A DNA stretch of 64,000 nt, from NCBI GenBank assembly GCA_000827495.1, contig KN817612.1:1-64000 (forward strand), in the 5' to 3' direction. The notes below the pieces were generated by a model. The model was not told the DNA's origin and did not search any database. It was given only the letters and a program-made list of their open reading frames with translations. The translations under genes and the position numbers were made by a program. Shown here in pieces: positions 11,309 to 23,517 of the stretch (within the stretch, counting starts at the first letter, position 1; every line of letters begins with the position of its first letter). Source of the stretch: Hypholoma sublateritium FD-334 SS-4. Taxonomy: Eukaryota; Basidiomycota; Agaricomycetes; Agaricales; Strophariaceae.

Positions 11309-12765
11309 ATGTGTATGGGAGCTTATCTTGTTCTGATCGCACGATATTCGCTTTCTGTGGGACTGCTACTTAGTCAACGTTTATAATACCCCCTTCGCAC
11401 CTAGGCCTTCTTCATAAATATATCACGACGTCTTATGAACATCACATTTGCATGGAATGTAGTGCGGCGCTGGCGTATAATTGGCCACCTTCCAGGCCTT
11501 TGAATTCGGCTTTTACCTAAGAATCATGGAGAGTCATCATCGATTCATTACATGTCATGACACTGCGATATTTTTACCTTGTTAGTTAGAATTACGGTTT
11601 TGCTCTAAATAATTAGGCAGTGTAACTGGCGTAGAGGCAGTCGTTACGTTATTGCATCTCTATGCTCAGGGACGTATGAGCAGGTTGCATGCGCGCGATG
11701 GGCTGCGATAGAGCACGAATTACCTGTTAAACGCCCGTTTGGCTATCAAATGATCTACTTGGGGCCGCAGCTCAAGAACGTGTTCTCAGGTTTTCCCTCG
11801 AAACAACCGAGCTAATTATGGCGTATAATGACTCGCCCCAAGCTCGCAATCAAAGAAATTGAAGACGATCTGAGCCACTCTGGCAGATTTACGGAAAGGG
11901 AGCGGTCATACTCAATAAACTTCTTGTCTGACACTTTGATTAGATTGGTAGAGCTTAAAGCTAGCATTTTACTCGGAAGGATCAGGTCGAATTGACATCA
12001 TAGCAGCCTCACATGGCTGTCTGCGCTGTCATACCACGTCAAGTCAGACTCAAGTGTTTACCCGCCTTAAGTATTGGTAGTAATCTAACTCGAGGCTCCA
12101 GCCAGAGCCGTATCGTACTGCTCAAGTACATATGCATAAACGGAAAATTTGCGGAAAATGCCAAATGGCAAGGTTCGTAAAAGTGGATGAATTTATAGAT
12201 AGAGCCTAGAGGCAAGATAGTAGAGGATACTTATGAGCGTTGACGAAACTGGCCGCTTTCGGCAAAAAATCTTGCTTTGACGACCACTAAAATATATGTT
12301 CTCTCATATTTTATTCGTGCGTTTGACCAACGTTCGAGTTCGAAGACACGCATCGCGCGACGCGCACCGCCGTGCGCACTGCGCACTCCGCCGTCGCCAA
12401 TGTGCTGTCACATGACTCTTCTTGCTGGAAATCATGCTCCAATATGTCGGCTTGCTGTGGCATGCAAGCACCATTTTAGTCTGGTTCTCGACAAGACCTC
12501 CACTCGGAATAGCGAGTTTATGGTTCGCATTACCACTGCCCTTATACCCAGGTTCCTCGTCAAGTCATCCACTACATCTGTTCGATCCAAGGCAGGCCAA
12601 ACGTACGCGAAACAAGATTCCTGTTTGATTTGAAATCGTTACCATTCGCTCACCGGATCTCCTGGTAGCCGGAAACTCGTTCATTGCAGCACTAATATTT
12701 CTCGACTAGCCTCCCCTTTGCTCCGTCCATCTTGCAAATTGTTCCATTCATCCTCCTCGTCTAAA
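11309..12765. other. Intergenic, no gene seen
   Basis: About 1.45 kb of moderately AT-rich sequence between the peroxiredoxin and flavoprotein genes. No exon chain, RNA gene or repeat was recognised. Confidence 0.5.
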
Positions 12766-14258
<1,493 letters not shown>

Positions 14259-15557
14259 ATTCTGAACAGCTATGAAATTGGAGTATATCCCTCATGGACG
14301 GAAAAGGATTTGATAGTTGGCATGTACACATCGCAGACGACTGAAGTACTGACTATAGTGCGAACTCCGCGCAAAACGACTCTACTAGTGGGTAGGCTCA
14401 GGTGAGGCTCGGGCAAGGGAGAAATTAGAGAGACGTACTATAACGTAAGGAGAGGCAATGCGTGGGCTCGCGGTGCGCGCGTCTGCTTTGGGCGCCTAAA
14501 AAACACTCCGGTGGGTGCAGTGACAAGGGACACGTCTTGCCCAGATGCTATAAGCCCACGCGCTCCGCCATCGCGAGGTGTGTTGGAAATGTAAAAACGG
14601 CTGGGCTTATGCGACAAGGTGAAGTCTCCAACATATACTCCTTGGTCAACCTCCCTCCCTGGCTCACCTGGTCAGAGTGATAAACATAATGTGGTTACAT
14701 GCTTTCGTTGATGATGTCCTGGCTACCGTAGTCAGAGTCATGACAGGAATGGCTACGGGCTGCTACGGGTTAAAACTTGAAGTAATTTCGAATTCAAAGT
14801 CAATTCGTGTTTCGCGGCTTCTATATCAAGGCTTGGCATACGCCCACAGACCTATTGAGTAAGTAGGCCGCGCACCAGACAGACGGCCGCGAGTCACTGT
14901 GATTTTCAATGCGTACAACCGTTCTACAACGGCAGGTCAACGGCAGGTAGCAATTTTTAATTCTACGAAGAGTAGAGCAATTTACTCAAGCGCCAGTATG
15001 TGCAATTTTACTGGAGAGAGATTACACCGCTATTTAATGTAAACCAGTGATTTTCTGGACACTTCCTCCACCTTCCTCAGGACAACTTGTATCAGCTTGT
15101 ATGTATCTAAATTTTGGAGGCTGCCCCAGATTTCCTTGTGCCAAGCCTGCTAACACAGCCACATCAGGGCCAAATCGCCCACGGCAAGGTCATTTCTCCG
15201 CACCCGGCTGCCAAGACCATGGCCTGCCAACGTTCCAACACCCATCCTGATTCCTTAACACTTGAAGTTTTCTCTAAATACGGGGCAATGCAGGCCCTTT
15301 TCAAAGAGAAAATGAAGCCACAATAGTCACGACTTCCGCAGGACTCAATGTTGAGTCAGGACTCGTAGCAAGTATTAACGAAATACCGGAATGCTAGACG
15401 TTGGGGTCCTCTTTTCGCGCCGCATGCATTCGCCCTCGACACAACCTCGATACTTCAAAACACGGCCTTGTTTCGCCTCACTGGCGTGTCCTCATCAGGA
15501 TCCGTGCTTGAGCTTACGCGAATGAAGCTGGCAGATCCTGATCAATCCGCTGGTATC
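14259..15557. other. Intergenic, no gene seen
   Basis: 1.3 kb between the flavoprotein and the next gene. Open frames are short and unstructured, with no conserved motif, RNA gene or clear repeat. Confidence 0.45.
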
Positions 15558-15565
15558 TATAAAAG
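15558..15565 (+). promoter_or_regulatory. TATA box of secreted-protein gene
   Basis: TATAAAAG lies 83 nt upstream of the preferred ATG at 15641. It supports 15641 rather than the ATG at 15575, which would leave only about 10 nt of leader. Confidence 0.6.
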
Positions 15566-15640
15566 AAGGAAAAAATGAATAGTCCAACAGCTTATCGCCA
15601 GCCCACATTCGTTCCACCGCTTTTCTCTCTCTCTGCAATA

Positions 15641-16876
15641 ATGGTTACTCCCCTTGCTTTTGTTGCTGCTGTATTATCAGTAGTCTCCTTTACTGAGGCC
15701 ATACCTACCCGACGCGACGACGCCTTCTGCGTGCAATTGCTGACGTCTTGCGTCAATGCAGGGTCAAATGCTATCAGCGACCCTTGGAGTATCCCAGCTT
15801 GCATTTACGGCGCTACTTGCTTTGGTGGAAGCCACCCCATTGACGGCTTTTTAGCTGCAGTCGCAGCCTCTCAGAATGCAACCGCCAAGGCTTCACTCAA
15901 TGTCCCCCGCGTCACCGTTGCAGTATGTGTGACATGCTATTATCTTTCGTTGGTACCAATACTCAAATTGTGGATCAGGTCTTCAACCACATTAGCACCG
16001 ACGAGAAAGTTGTCACCCAGCAGAACTTTATCGACGGAGTCTACGGTACTTTATCCGCCACCAATGGGCCATACCCGGATGTCTCCCTCGTCATCTCTTC
16101 CTTCCAACGTGTTGCTATTTGGACAGCCTTCTGCAATGGCGCTGGTGTCCCGTTCAAGAATTTCGCTGATTACTTTCAGTTTGCCGCTACCGTGAACTCT
16201 AATGGATGCCCTACAACGACATCGTCGGGCCTACCCATATCCCTTCCAATCAGCACAACAATCGCTCCTATCCTCTCCACATCCAGCGTGACCGCTACCT
16301 TCTTGACCAGCACAGTCAGCACTGCCACTGGCCCGACGGCTACCCCTCCCCCCTTTCCCAACATCAGTAGCGAACCATCGTGTCAATGGCAGTTTGAAAC
16401 ATGTGTCCAATCTGTGAACTCAGACGCCTCCAACGCCTGGAGCCAGATCTCTTGCCTCCTCGCCGCCAGCTGTTTTGGAGGACAGCGTCCTGTTGATGGT
16501 CTTCTTTCAGTTGTCTTCACTACCAAGACGGGGAAGAGCTCCTCCCTTGCACCCACGAGCCTTGCCGAGGCTCGCCTCTCCAATGCCACCCTTAACAAAA
16601 TCTCGACCAATGGAAGTACCGTCACTGTACAGAACTGGATCGACGGTATGTTATCTTATCACCCCAGGAATATACGTTTCTGACCATATTATAGCGTATT
16701 ATGGCCAGATTGCTGCTACTGGAGGACCATTCCCCACCAGCTCCGCCGTTGTCATCTCCGATTTCCAGCGCATTCAGCAATGGACCGTGTTCTGCGGGGC
16801 TGCTGGAATTCCATTCATGAATGTTGCCGATTACTTCGAATTCTCCTCCAGTGTCTCGAGTCCCACTTCTTGCTAG
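15641..16876 (+). CDS. Secreted protein with two homologous Cys-containing halves
   Basis: Three exons (15641-15922, 15979-16645, 16695-16876) give 376 residues. The start gives a signal peptide, MVTPLAFVAAVLSVVSFTEA. The mature protein is an internal duplication. Each half runs from a cysteine-bearing segment (FCVQLLTSCVN or QFETCVQSVN) through a CFGGSHPIDG or CFGGQRPVDG core and an IDG...Y...NGPYP/TGGPFP segment to ISSFQR or ISDFQR, then WTAFCNGAGVPFKNFADYF or WTVFCGAAGIPFMNVADYF. A Ser/Thr/Pro-rich linker, likely O-glycosylated, joins the halves. I do not recognise the family. It resembles small secreted proteins of Agaricomycetes, and no enzymatic motif is visible. Confidence 0.85.
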
Positions 16877-17050
16877 TATATAATCACGGACTCTCCGAGC
16901 CAGCTGCTTACTATTTTTATTAACAAGGATGCTACTCTGAGATCGGGAACCGGCAATTCTGGCTCAATGATGTTCTATTCAAATTGCAATATCGTACGTA
17001 CATGCGTACAGAGTAATCTCCTCGAATGCAATGGACATACTACATACTAC

Positions 17051-17957
17051 TCAATGACTACGACCTGCTACTTTCCTCCACGTTCTCTGAATCGCTTTCT
17101 TCACCTTTAGAAGATATATTTTTGCAGCCGATCCGGTCTTGACGGGGGCCACACTGAAGGGGTGATTACTAGACGTTAGTGGGATCGGCTGGTGAGGATC
17201 ATGGTATGATACGGCTATGTTGTGATGCTGGTCCCCTCTGTTGCGCCATGCCATCAAGCGATCGGTCCCAACTTTCATGGATGTTTTTCCGGTATGTGCA
17301 TTGACGGGAGCGTTTCCAGGTGCTCCCTTCATGGGATAATGGTAAGCAAGGTCGTATCCCGCAGCGGGATCGCGGTGTGCTTCGCTCGGGCGAAAACCCG
17401 ATGTAGGCTTGGGATAGGTTCTGGTACTTTTCTTTTGCTTGTTTGACGTCTTTGTATCTGCGCCAGGTAATATTGAGTGCGTGAAGCGCTGCGCGTGGGC
17501 ATTGACCTCATCGGCTGAGTACTGTATGGTTGAATTTATGACGATCAGAATTGGTGTTGTAAGATCGAAAACATCCTCACGACGCGGTTATGTGTCTCCA
17601 CATAGGTACCATGAGGCATGGGGTGGAATCCTCCTGATGCGGGAGAATATGATGCGTGGCCAGGATCTTGAAAAAATGAAATTTGACGGTGAGGAAATAA
17701 TGGAGAAGGTCTTTCGTACCATCTTCAGGATGCCTCCCTCCAGGACCCACTGGTCTGAGGGTTCGTGCGGATAAGTCTACCACCTCAGAGTCGCGCGCGT
17801 CATAGTTGCTCGAGATTTTAAACGGCTGGATATTCAAACGAAATTAAATCGTATACCAGGGACCACAATAGACGGGAACTCTTACTGAGATTGGTGCCGC
17901 ATTGCATGCAATAGAGAAAAGAGCGAAGATGAGAATAAAGAACGAAAAGGTTTGCAT
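17051..17957 (-). CDS. Predicted secreted basic protein, unknown function (four exons)
   Basis: This gene appears only after splicing. Exon 1 (17957-17886) encodes the signal peptide MQTFSFFILIFALFSIACNA followed by APIS. Exons 2 (17825-17720), 3 (17666-17581) and 4 (17521-17051) follow. All junctions have GT donors and AG acceptors and keep frame, for a total of 244 residues. Exon 3 is rich in Gly/His/Pro (DPGHASYSPASGGFHPMPHG). The C-terminal half is basic and ends AIQRTWRKVAGRSH. A TATATA element lies on the minus strand at about 18081-18086. There is no known domain. The tail-to-tail secreted gene at 15641 shows no sequence similarity to it. Confidence 0.7.
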
Positions 17958-18720
17958 CGTCGGCGCGTTCAATGATTCGCTCAGCGAAGTACTATGTACA
18001 GGCTCGAACAGACCAGCTGCTTCAAGTAATTTAGCTCCCCTGCAGTCCTAATATCAATGCCTTTAAGTAAATGGTTGGCCTATATATTTTTATTGAGTTG
18101 TTGCCGGCCGAAGCGGACACCGCCCACATAGCCTTTTAAAGTGTCAAATTGTATTGTACTCTCAGCTCCTATCACCCCGGGGAACTAAGTACCAGTTATT
18201 CTGAGAGCAAACAGCATGTGAATCATCTTCAAGTTGTTTTGGCAGAAAAGCATAACCAAGTTGTTTTAGTACAAGCGCTGAATTTGTTCAGTTAAAATGC
18301 TATATGGTTTTGTATGAGTTCGAATGAAACAAGACGACCTAGTTTCCCATAATTGGTCTCTCTTGTACATGCTGTTGATACCAAGTAGTACGCCATACTT
18401 AGTCTTGTTATACTTGGACGATCAAACGTTTCAAGTTTGAACTTGTTTTTACATCATTTGAACATAAACTTGTCGGTCAACATCATGATATCGATCATCA
18501 TAACTTGAAATCGGCGATGTTCTGGCGGGGAAAGACGCTCTCTACCACTTCCAAACTATGGCGTAAATATAAAGCCATTTTTTATCAAATATTCAAACAC
18601 CCATAAAATTGAGTGGTGAAGTGCCAGAAAGTACCTAAATACCCTGATATCTGTTTCTGGTCCTACAATTTCTATTACTAAGTCCTGTAAATACTTGTGC
18701 CAATGGTATACATCCCTTGT
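17958..18720. other. AT-rich intergenic sequence with short repeats
   Basis: After the promoter of the secreted gene, a CAAGTTGTTTT motif occurs twice (about 18230 and 18260) and a GTTTCAAGTTTGAAC near-palindrome lies at about 18430. No gene is visible. The low complexity suggests it belongs with the repeat that follows. Confidence 0.45.
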
Positions 18721-18729
18721 TCAAGGTTT

Positions 18730-18905
18730 GAAATTAATCAAGGCTTGGTTATAAGTTGGTAACGACTTGGTTACTTGTTGGTTATTGGTTAACAGTTGGT
18801 AACTACTTGGTAATGACTTGGTAAGGACTTGGTTTTCGTTGGTGAGGACTTGGTTTTTTGTTGGTGAAGGCTTGGTTTTTGTTGGTGGAGTATTGGTTTG
18901 AGGTT
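18730..18905. repeat. TTGGT subterminal array (left)
   Basis: About fourteen TTGGT units, often as ACTTGGTT or GTTGGTAA, give an artefactual low-complexity reading frame on the minus strand. Confidence 0.8.
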
Positions 18906-20179
18906 TCTGCGCCTTCACTGTAGTTTAGTGAGTTATATCTGTTAATTTAAAGCGGACCGACCGGCTTGCCGAATCGGCCTCGCCTCTTGTCGGCGCGGCA
19001 ACGGCGCGAGCCGGACTTGCTCTGCCTCAGAATTGTGTAAAGCCTTACAATGTATTTTATATAAGGCTTCAAATGAGATAGAGGATGAGTATATGCCAAA
19101 AATGTAAGTCCAAATAAATTTTGAAGTCAAGTACTTATTCGAACAAAGAGGTAGCAGTGTGGCACTGTACGTAGTGACGAGCACGCGCTCTCGCCGCATT
19201 CAACGAAGAAACAACTCCCGCGCCGCTCGCCGCATTTCCGCAACTCCCCAGCGCATTGCACCGCCGCCAGTANACGTNTCTCAGTTTTTCTCTCTTTTTA
19301 TTCCACTTTACAACATACATATATTAAACTCTTCCATAATTACATTCTCAACGCGTTCATTATTGGTTCGCCGATGCGCGACAATTTATTGCGTTGTTAT
19401 ATTTAGGCGCCCGCATACATTCCCGCTGCGCCTCGTCTTTGTTTCATTTTGATTTTATTATTTTATTTTACGTTTCTTTCAGATTCACACCCTGGTACAT
19501 ATCATCTGTTTTGTTTGATACATTTGCGCACAATTTATAGTTTGAAAATGAGGATAAAAGCATAGTTGAACCACTATGCGCAACAGATACAAGATCTGGG
19601 TCATTTGGAGAGTCNGTAGATACTGTACATCTTGCNTAGCGTACTTAGATATACTAGTAGACGCTCGGCACATCATAAATGCGCCGCATAAGAAAAAAGC
19701 AGAATGTGGAAAGGTGGATCAGGAGGCGCATCGTGCTTGCACGATGGATAAAGTCGGACGAGAGACGGGCGCTTAAAGGCGCGCGTGTTGTAAGCTGGTG
19801 TCGGCCAGGCTTACATGGTGACATTCTCTTTTTTTGTTCCTTAGACTCCGCTGCTCCCGCTGACAAACTGCTCACTGCTTGACGCCGCCGAGCGCACACC
19901 GAAATGTTTGTAAAACAGGCCTGACATTGACAGCAATTCCCTTCAAGTTGGGATATCGGAGCTTCGGTGACCTTGATATCAACAATAAACATGTATATTA
20001 CCAGCCTCTTTAAGCTCATTCTAGTATAATTTCTGCCAGACACGCAAGATATATGCATGGTTTNAGCGTGCATAAATTAACAGCGGAGTGGCGGAGGCCT
20101 AGGCAACGCAGGCACCGCTGGGTGAGCGAAAGCCTGGAAACGGCGCGTCCAGTACCTTAGCGCCGTGCAGGGCCACAGG

Positions 20180-20235
20180 AAATGTGCGTGGCATGTNCGT
20201 GGCACGTCCGTGGACGTCCGTGCTGTCCGTGGTGC
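20180..20235. repeat. Short CGTGG/GTCCGTG tandem repeat
   Basis: Four to five imperfect GTGCGTGGCAT/GTCCGTGGAC units in a row, inside the putative element and including one ambiguous base at 20197. Confidence 0.7.
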
Positions 20236-20797
20236 GCTTATGTTTATTATTGANAAATGAATGACTTTAAGAAATTGCCACACTCACGACTTATAACATT
20301 AAATAAAACTTCATGAATTTACCAATGACACTTTCANGGCATGACAAACCAGAACGAGACAGCCGCTTCTTACGCAATGCTTCACGCTTGAATATTTGAA
20401 CGGCCACTGCGCGTATGGCGACACCGCCTGCCAATGTAATTAATCTAGACCAAAATTCATCCTAATTCTCTCATTTTGCGCAGTGTTTCTCNTAAATGCG
20501 CTTGCAGAGCCCCCGCTACGTCCGTGTTGAGCACTCTGNGCGTTGTTACCTGCGCCCGGTCNAGCGTGCGGCCGTGCGCGATGCGGGGAACTCCGTTTAC
20601 AGCCGCTTGAGTTGCCGAGCAGCCGGCATGCTCCGGCGTCCTGGAGCCATTTCGGGCCTCGGCGATGAAGCCGACTCGCGCGCGACTTCGAAAAAAAAAG
20701 CATATAACTACAGAGTTCACCAACGCAATTCACACCTGCAAAACTGTATTGACGAAGTACAACTACATTCATTCGCAATTGATCCACAATCAAAACT

Positions 20798-20866
20798 AAC
20801 CAAGCGCAAACCAAGCCGAAACCAAGTTCCCACCAATCAAACCAAGAGATGACCAAGTCACACCAA
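20798..20866. repeat. ACCAA subterminal array (right, inverted)
   Basis: Seven ACCAA units in about 70 nt, the reverse complement of the left TTGGT array. Confidence 0.75.
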
Positions 20867-21102
20867 GGCGTCAGATCGTTAAAACCCGCAATCCAAACCT
20901 GCCGCTGAGTCGCTTAGATGCAGGCTCTCACCCTACAAAATTGCTATGGTTCTGGGAGCTCGCCACCTATTTTTAAGGTTGTTGAACGTCCGAATACTTG
21001 ATGAAAAAAGACGTCATACGTAAACGACAATTGTGTCGCTCAGGTAGCGTTGATATATATATCGATAGAAATTGGACCTTATTAGGTTACTAATGATCCT
21101 GA

Positions 21103-21108
21103 TATAAA
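21103..21108 (+). promoter_or_regulatory. TATA box of the 21172 gene
   Basis: TATAAA lies 69 nt before the ATG at 21172, a usual spacing for this genome (compare the peroxiredoxin and P450 genes). Confidence 0.5.
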
Positions 21109-21171
21109 TGCACCAGTATCATTCCTGCACTCCCATCTCCAACCCATCTCCATTCATCCACTTATCAACTA

Positions 21172-22152
21172 ATGGCAAGCGTCGCACAATCCGCAGACTG
21201 GACGGATACATGGGCGGCAGCTATTGTCGCCCCTCCCTGCACAGTAGAAAGCATATCATCACGTTTGAAGGACCTACTCGATGGGAAGGATGTAGGCGAC
21301 GCAACAGGACGAGCGAAGAACGAGCCCAAGGCGAAGGATTTACTCGAAGTATTTGTCCAGCAAGTCAATTGGACATTCAAACCTGAAGCGTTCGATGTCA
21401 TATGGCACGCCATATTTTCGCTCGCAAAGAAGCTTGGATGCACAGAGAAGATCCGAGATGCAACATATTTCTGGACGGAGAAATACCTGTTTCACGAAGC
21501 AATGGATGCCATACCCGCCGAAGGTGACGAAGACGTCGATTTTGGTTTGGTAGATGGCTACGACAATACCTGGATCATAGTAGCGTTGGGCGACGCGCGT
21601 TTATATTCCCTCGGATATGGCTACTCTGCATTTGCTTGGAATGCACTCCTTAACGGCCTGGGACTCGACGAAGGGGAGCCTGAGCCAATTTCAGATAGCA
21701 TGCGCATTGGATCGTGTGCTCAACTCCTGGGGGCTGGCGGGCGCTTAAAGCTGCGCATTTACGGAGGAGGAGACCAGCACAAGACTCCAGGGTTTGCTGG
21801 AAGATACTTGGTGGCTGCTCCTACAGGCGAACAAGAGAAATACAAGAGAGATGGAGAAATTATGTGGAACAAGGTATTGTCCGCCTTGGAGGAACAACAA
21901 AAGAAGGCAGGTCCTCGGGCAGCAGCGCTCCTACTAGTAATATCCTTCTTTCTCTGTATCGGTTGTCCTCTAACTTATGCGCGACAGAAAACCCATAAGC
22001 ATCTCCAATCAGGTGCCAGGGATCTAACAAGCGCCGAGGTCACTGAAATCGTCTGGCATTCGGAAGTAGTCTCAGAATCTCGAGACACTATGCAGACATC
22101 CTCTCTACCTGGAGAAGCAGAGAGAGCAACACAGATCATGAAAACTCTCTAG
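21172..22152 (+). CDS. Hypothetical protein, orphan
   Basis: Opens at an ATG (MASVAQSADWTD...) and stays in frame for 326 codons. I do not recognise a domain. The N-terminal 250 residues are a mixed globular sequence (LEVFVQQVNWTFKPEAFDVI, WIIVALGDARLYSLGYGYSA). An apparent membrane helix at about residues 256-272 is probably not real. The bases 21937-21987 have a GTAATA donor, a CTAAC branch point and a CAG end, and are 51 nt long, so splicing them out leaves the frame intact. The spliced protein would be 309 residues and soluble. The C-terminus may be model-dependent, because an exon-like stretch with splice-like edges lies at about 22247-22333. Confidence 0.65.
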   Translation: MASVAQSADWTDTWAAAIVAPPCTVESISSRLKDLLDGKDVGDATGRAKNEPKAKDLLEVFVQQVNWTFKPEAFDVIWHAIFSLAKKLGCTEKIRDATYFWTEKYLFHEAMDAIPAEGDEDVDFGLVDGYDNTWIIVALGDARLYSLGYGYSAFAWNALLNGLGLDEGEPEPISDSMRIGSCAQLLGAGGRLKLRIYGGGDQHKTPGFAGRYLVAAPTGEQEKYKRDGEIMWNKVLSALEEQQKKAGPRAAALLLVISFFLCIGCPLTYARQKTHKHLQSGARDLTSAEVTEIVWHSEVVSESRDTMQTSSLPGEAERATQIMKTL

Positions 22153-23451
22153 GTATGAGGCATCTTACTGGTAGCTTACTCCTCAACCTGACCTTGTCGA
22201 CTTAGGTATTCCTTCGCCGAACCCCAACTGACTAGAAGAGGTTATATAAGATCATCGAAGCTGTTGAAATGTTGGACGACAGTGGGATCCCGGAACCGCC
22301 TAATAACGTTTCAACTTTCAAATCCAGGCGGTGATTATGCTAGTCATATTGTGATTGATGAAGATGGTCAGCATTTACCAGCTGAAGATAATTAAATACA
22401 TTGGTCCCAGGATCTGATGATACCGTCATTGGTTGCAGCCTGGTCGCCCCGCTAGTTTTATCACAGAATATTAGTAGGCGAGGTGAGGCGTCAGATATTT
22501 TGACCCGAGAGTCCTTGGATAGTAACGCGTCCTGGGTGAGAAGACCGAGCGTTGAACTCATGATAGAGAATCCATGAATTCAATAGACGTGCTAAAAACA
22601 TTGTTCGGGTGGAATGCAATTGGGATGGCTCTTCGACCACCTCATTATCCGAATCCGGCGCGTCCGGTTGCTTGAGGACAGAATGATCGGCGTTCAGCAT
22701 TTTCAGCGCCTCGAACACCATCAGTATGGGTGCAGGTTTTTGCACGTCCGACGAGCGGTTGACTATAGGCGTCATCGCCATGATGGTTGACCAAGTGGAA
22801 AGTTCCTTGAGTTTTCTGCTCGTGGGGACCACCTCGTGGATTCGTACCACATGAAGTTAAGTATTCTCGAGGCCATTGCGGTTCAAATCAAGTTCAGAGC
22901 AAGTTCAGAGTTCGAACTTTGTTCGAACGAACACCGTTGACAACCCGCGGCGTGGGACCGTACCGGCCCGATAATCCCGGAAGGGTTGAACCACAAGTTG
23001 AAAACATTTCTTTCCGAGCCACATCATGATACTGTCGCAGCTCCGACTTCGCGCTAACTTCATCGACTAATTGGATTCTACTGTCAAAATACAATCACCG
23101 CCCCGCTATGACCATATCGTAGGATGCACTTTGTCGGGTATCAAGGTCAGAAGAATTAAAGACCTATCTTTGCTCACTGTAGGCTTGCATCGGCCCTGCT
23201 CAGATCCCCGAGACTTCACATGCAGAGGCTATTGGTCGAATAGATACGATACGCACTATAATGCTCACACCTGCGTGAGCTTACGTGTTTCAGCTGTGCA
23301 GGTTCGTCATGCACGGGTCAAGCAAATGCCGAAATCTCTGCGATTTGACCAGAACTCCGAGGGCCAATGCCTAATCACTACCAGTTCGGTGTTCCTGCTG
23401 TTCTTGAACTCTTTGGCCGCAACTGGACCGAAACGCAATGTCGTACCTATG
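22153..23451. other. Intergenic, possible exon relics
   Basis: 1.3 kb between the orphan gene and the P450. A short plus-strand stretch at about 22247-22333 (VEMLDDSGIPEPPNNVST) looks coding, and a minus-strand frame at 22491-22850 is open but starts at GTG. Neither can be tied to a full gene. Confidence 0.35.
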
Positions 23452-23457
23452 TATAAA
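23452..23457 (+). promoter_or_regulatory. TATA box of the P450 gene
   Basis: TATAAA (in GTATAAAGCC) lies 66 nt before the ATG at 23518. It argues against the longer open frame that begins at 23071. Confidence 0.6.
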
Positions 23458-23517
23458 GCCTGGAAACGATCCTGTTATCTAGGACTCTCGCTCTGTCCCG
23501 AGTTTGTTCCCTCGAAC

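Larger units (their letters stand above)
18721..20870. mobile_element. Putative non-autonomous DNA transposon bounded by inverted TTGGT arrays
   Basis: The left edge (18730-18905) is a dense array of TTGGT-containing units spaced 9-20 nt. The right edge (about 20798-20866) is the same motif inverted (ACCAA). About 2 kb of AT-rich, gene-less sequence lies between. It carries a short tandem repeat and 12 isolated ambiguous bases (19273-20562), as expected of a multi-copy element collapsed in assembly. No transposase frame is visible. Opposed subterminal motif arrays are typical of CACTA- or hAT-like elements. Exact ends and a target duplication could not be fixed. Confidence 0.45.

Noticed and set aside
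22491..22850. 119-residue minus-strand frame as a gene
   Set aside because: It begins at GTG, has no recognisable domain and no neighbouring exons.
23071..23517. Upstream extension of P450 exon 1 back to 23071
   Set aside because: The TATA box at 23452 and the hydrophobic anchor directly after the ATG at 23518 favour the short form. The extension has no P450 similarity.
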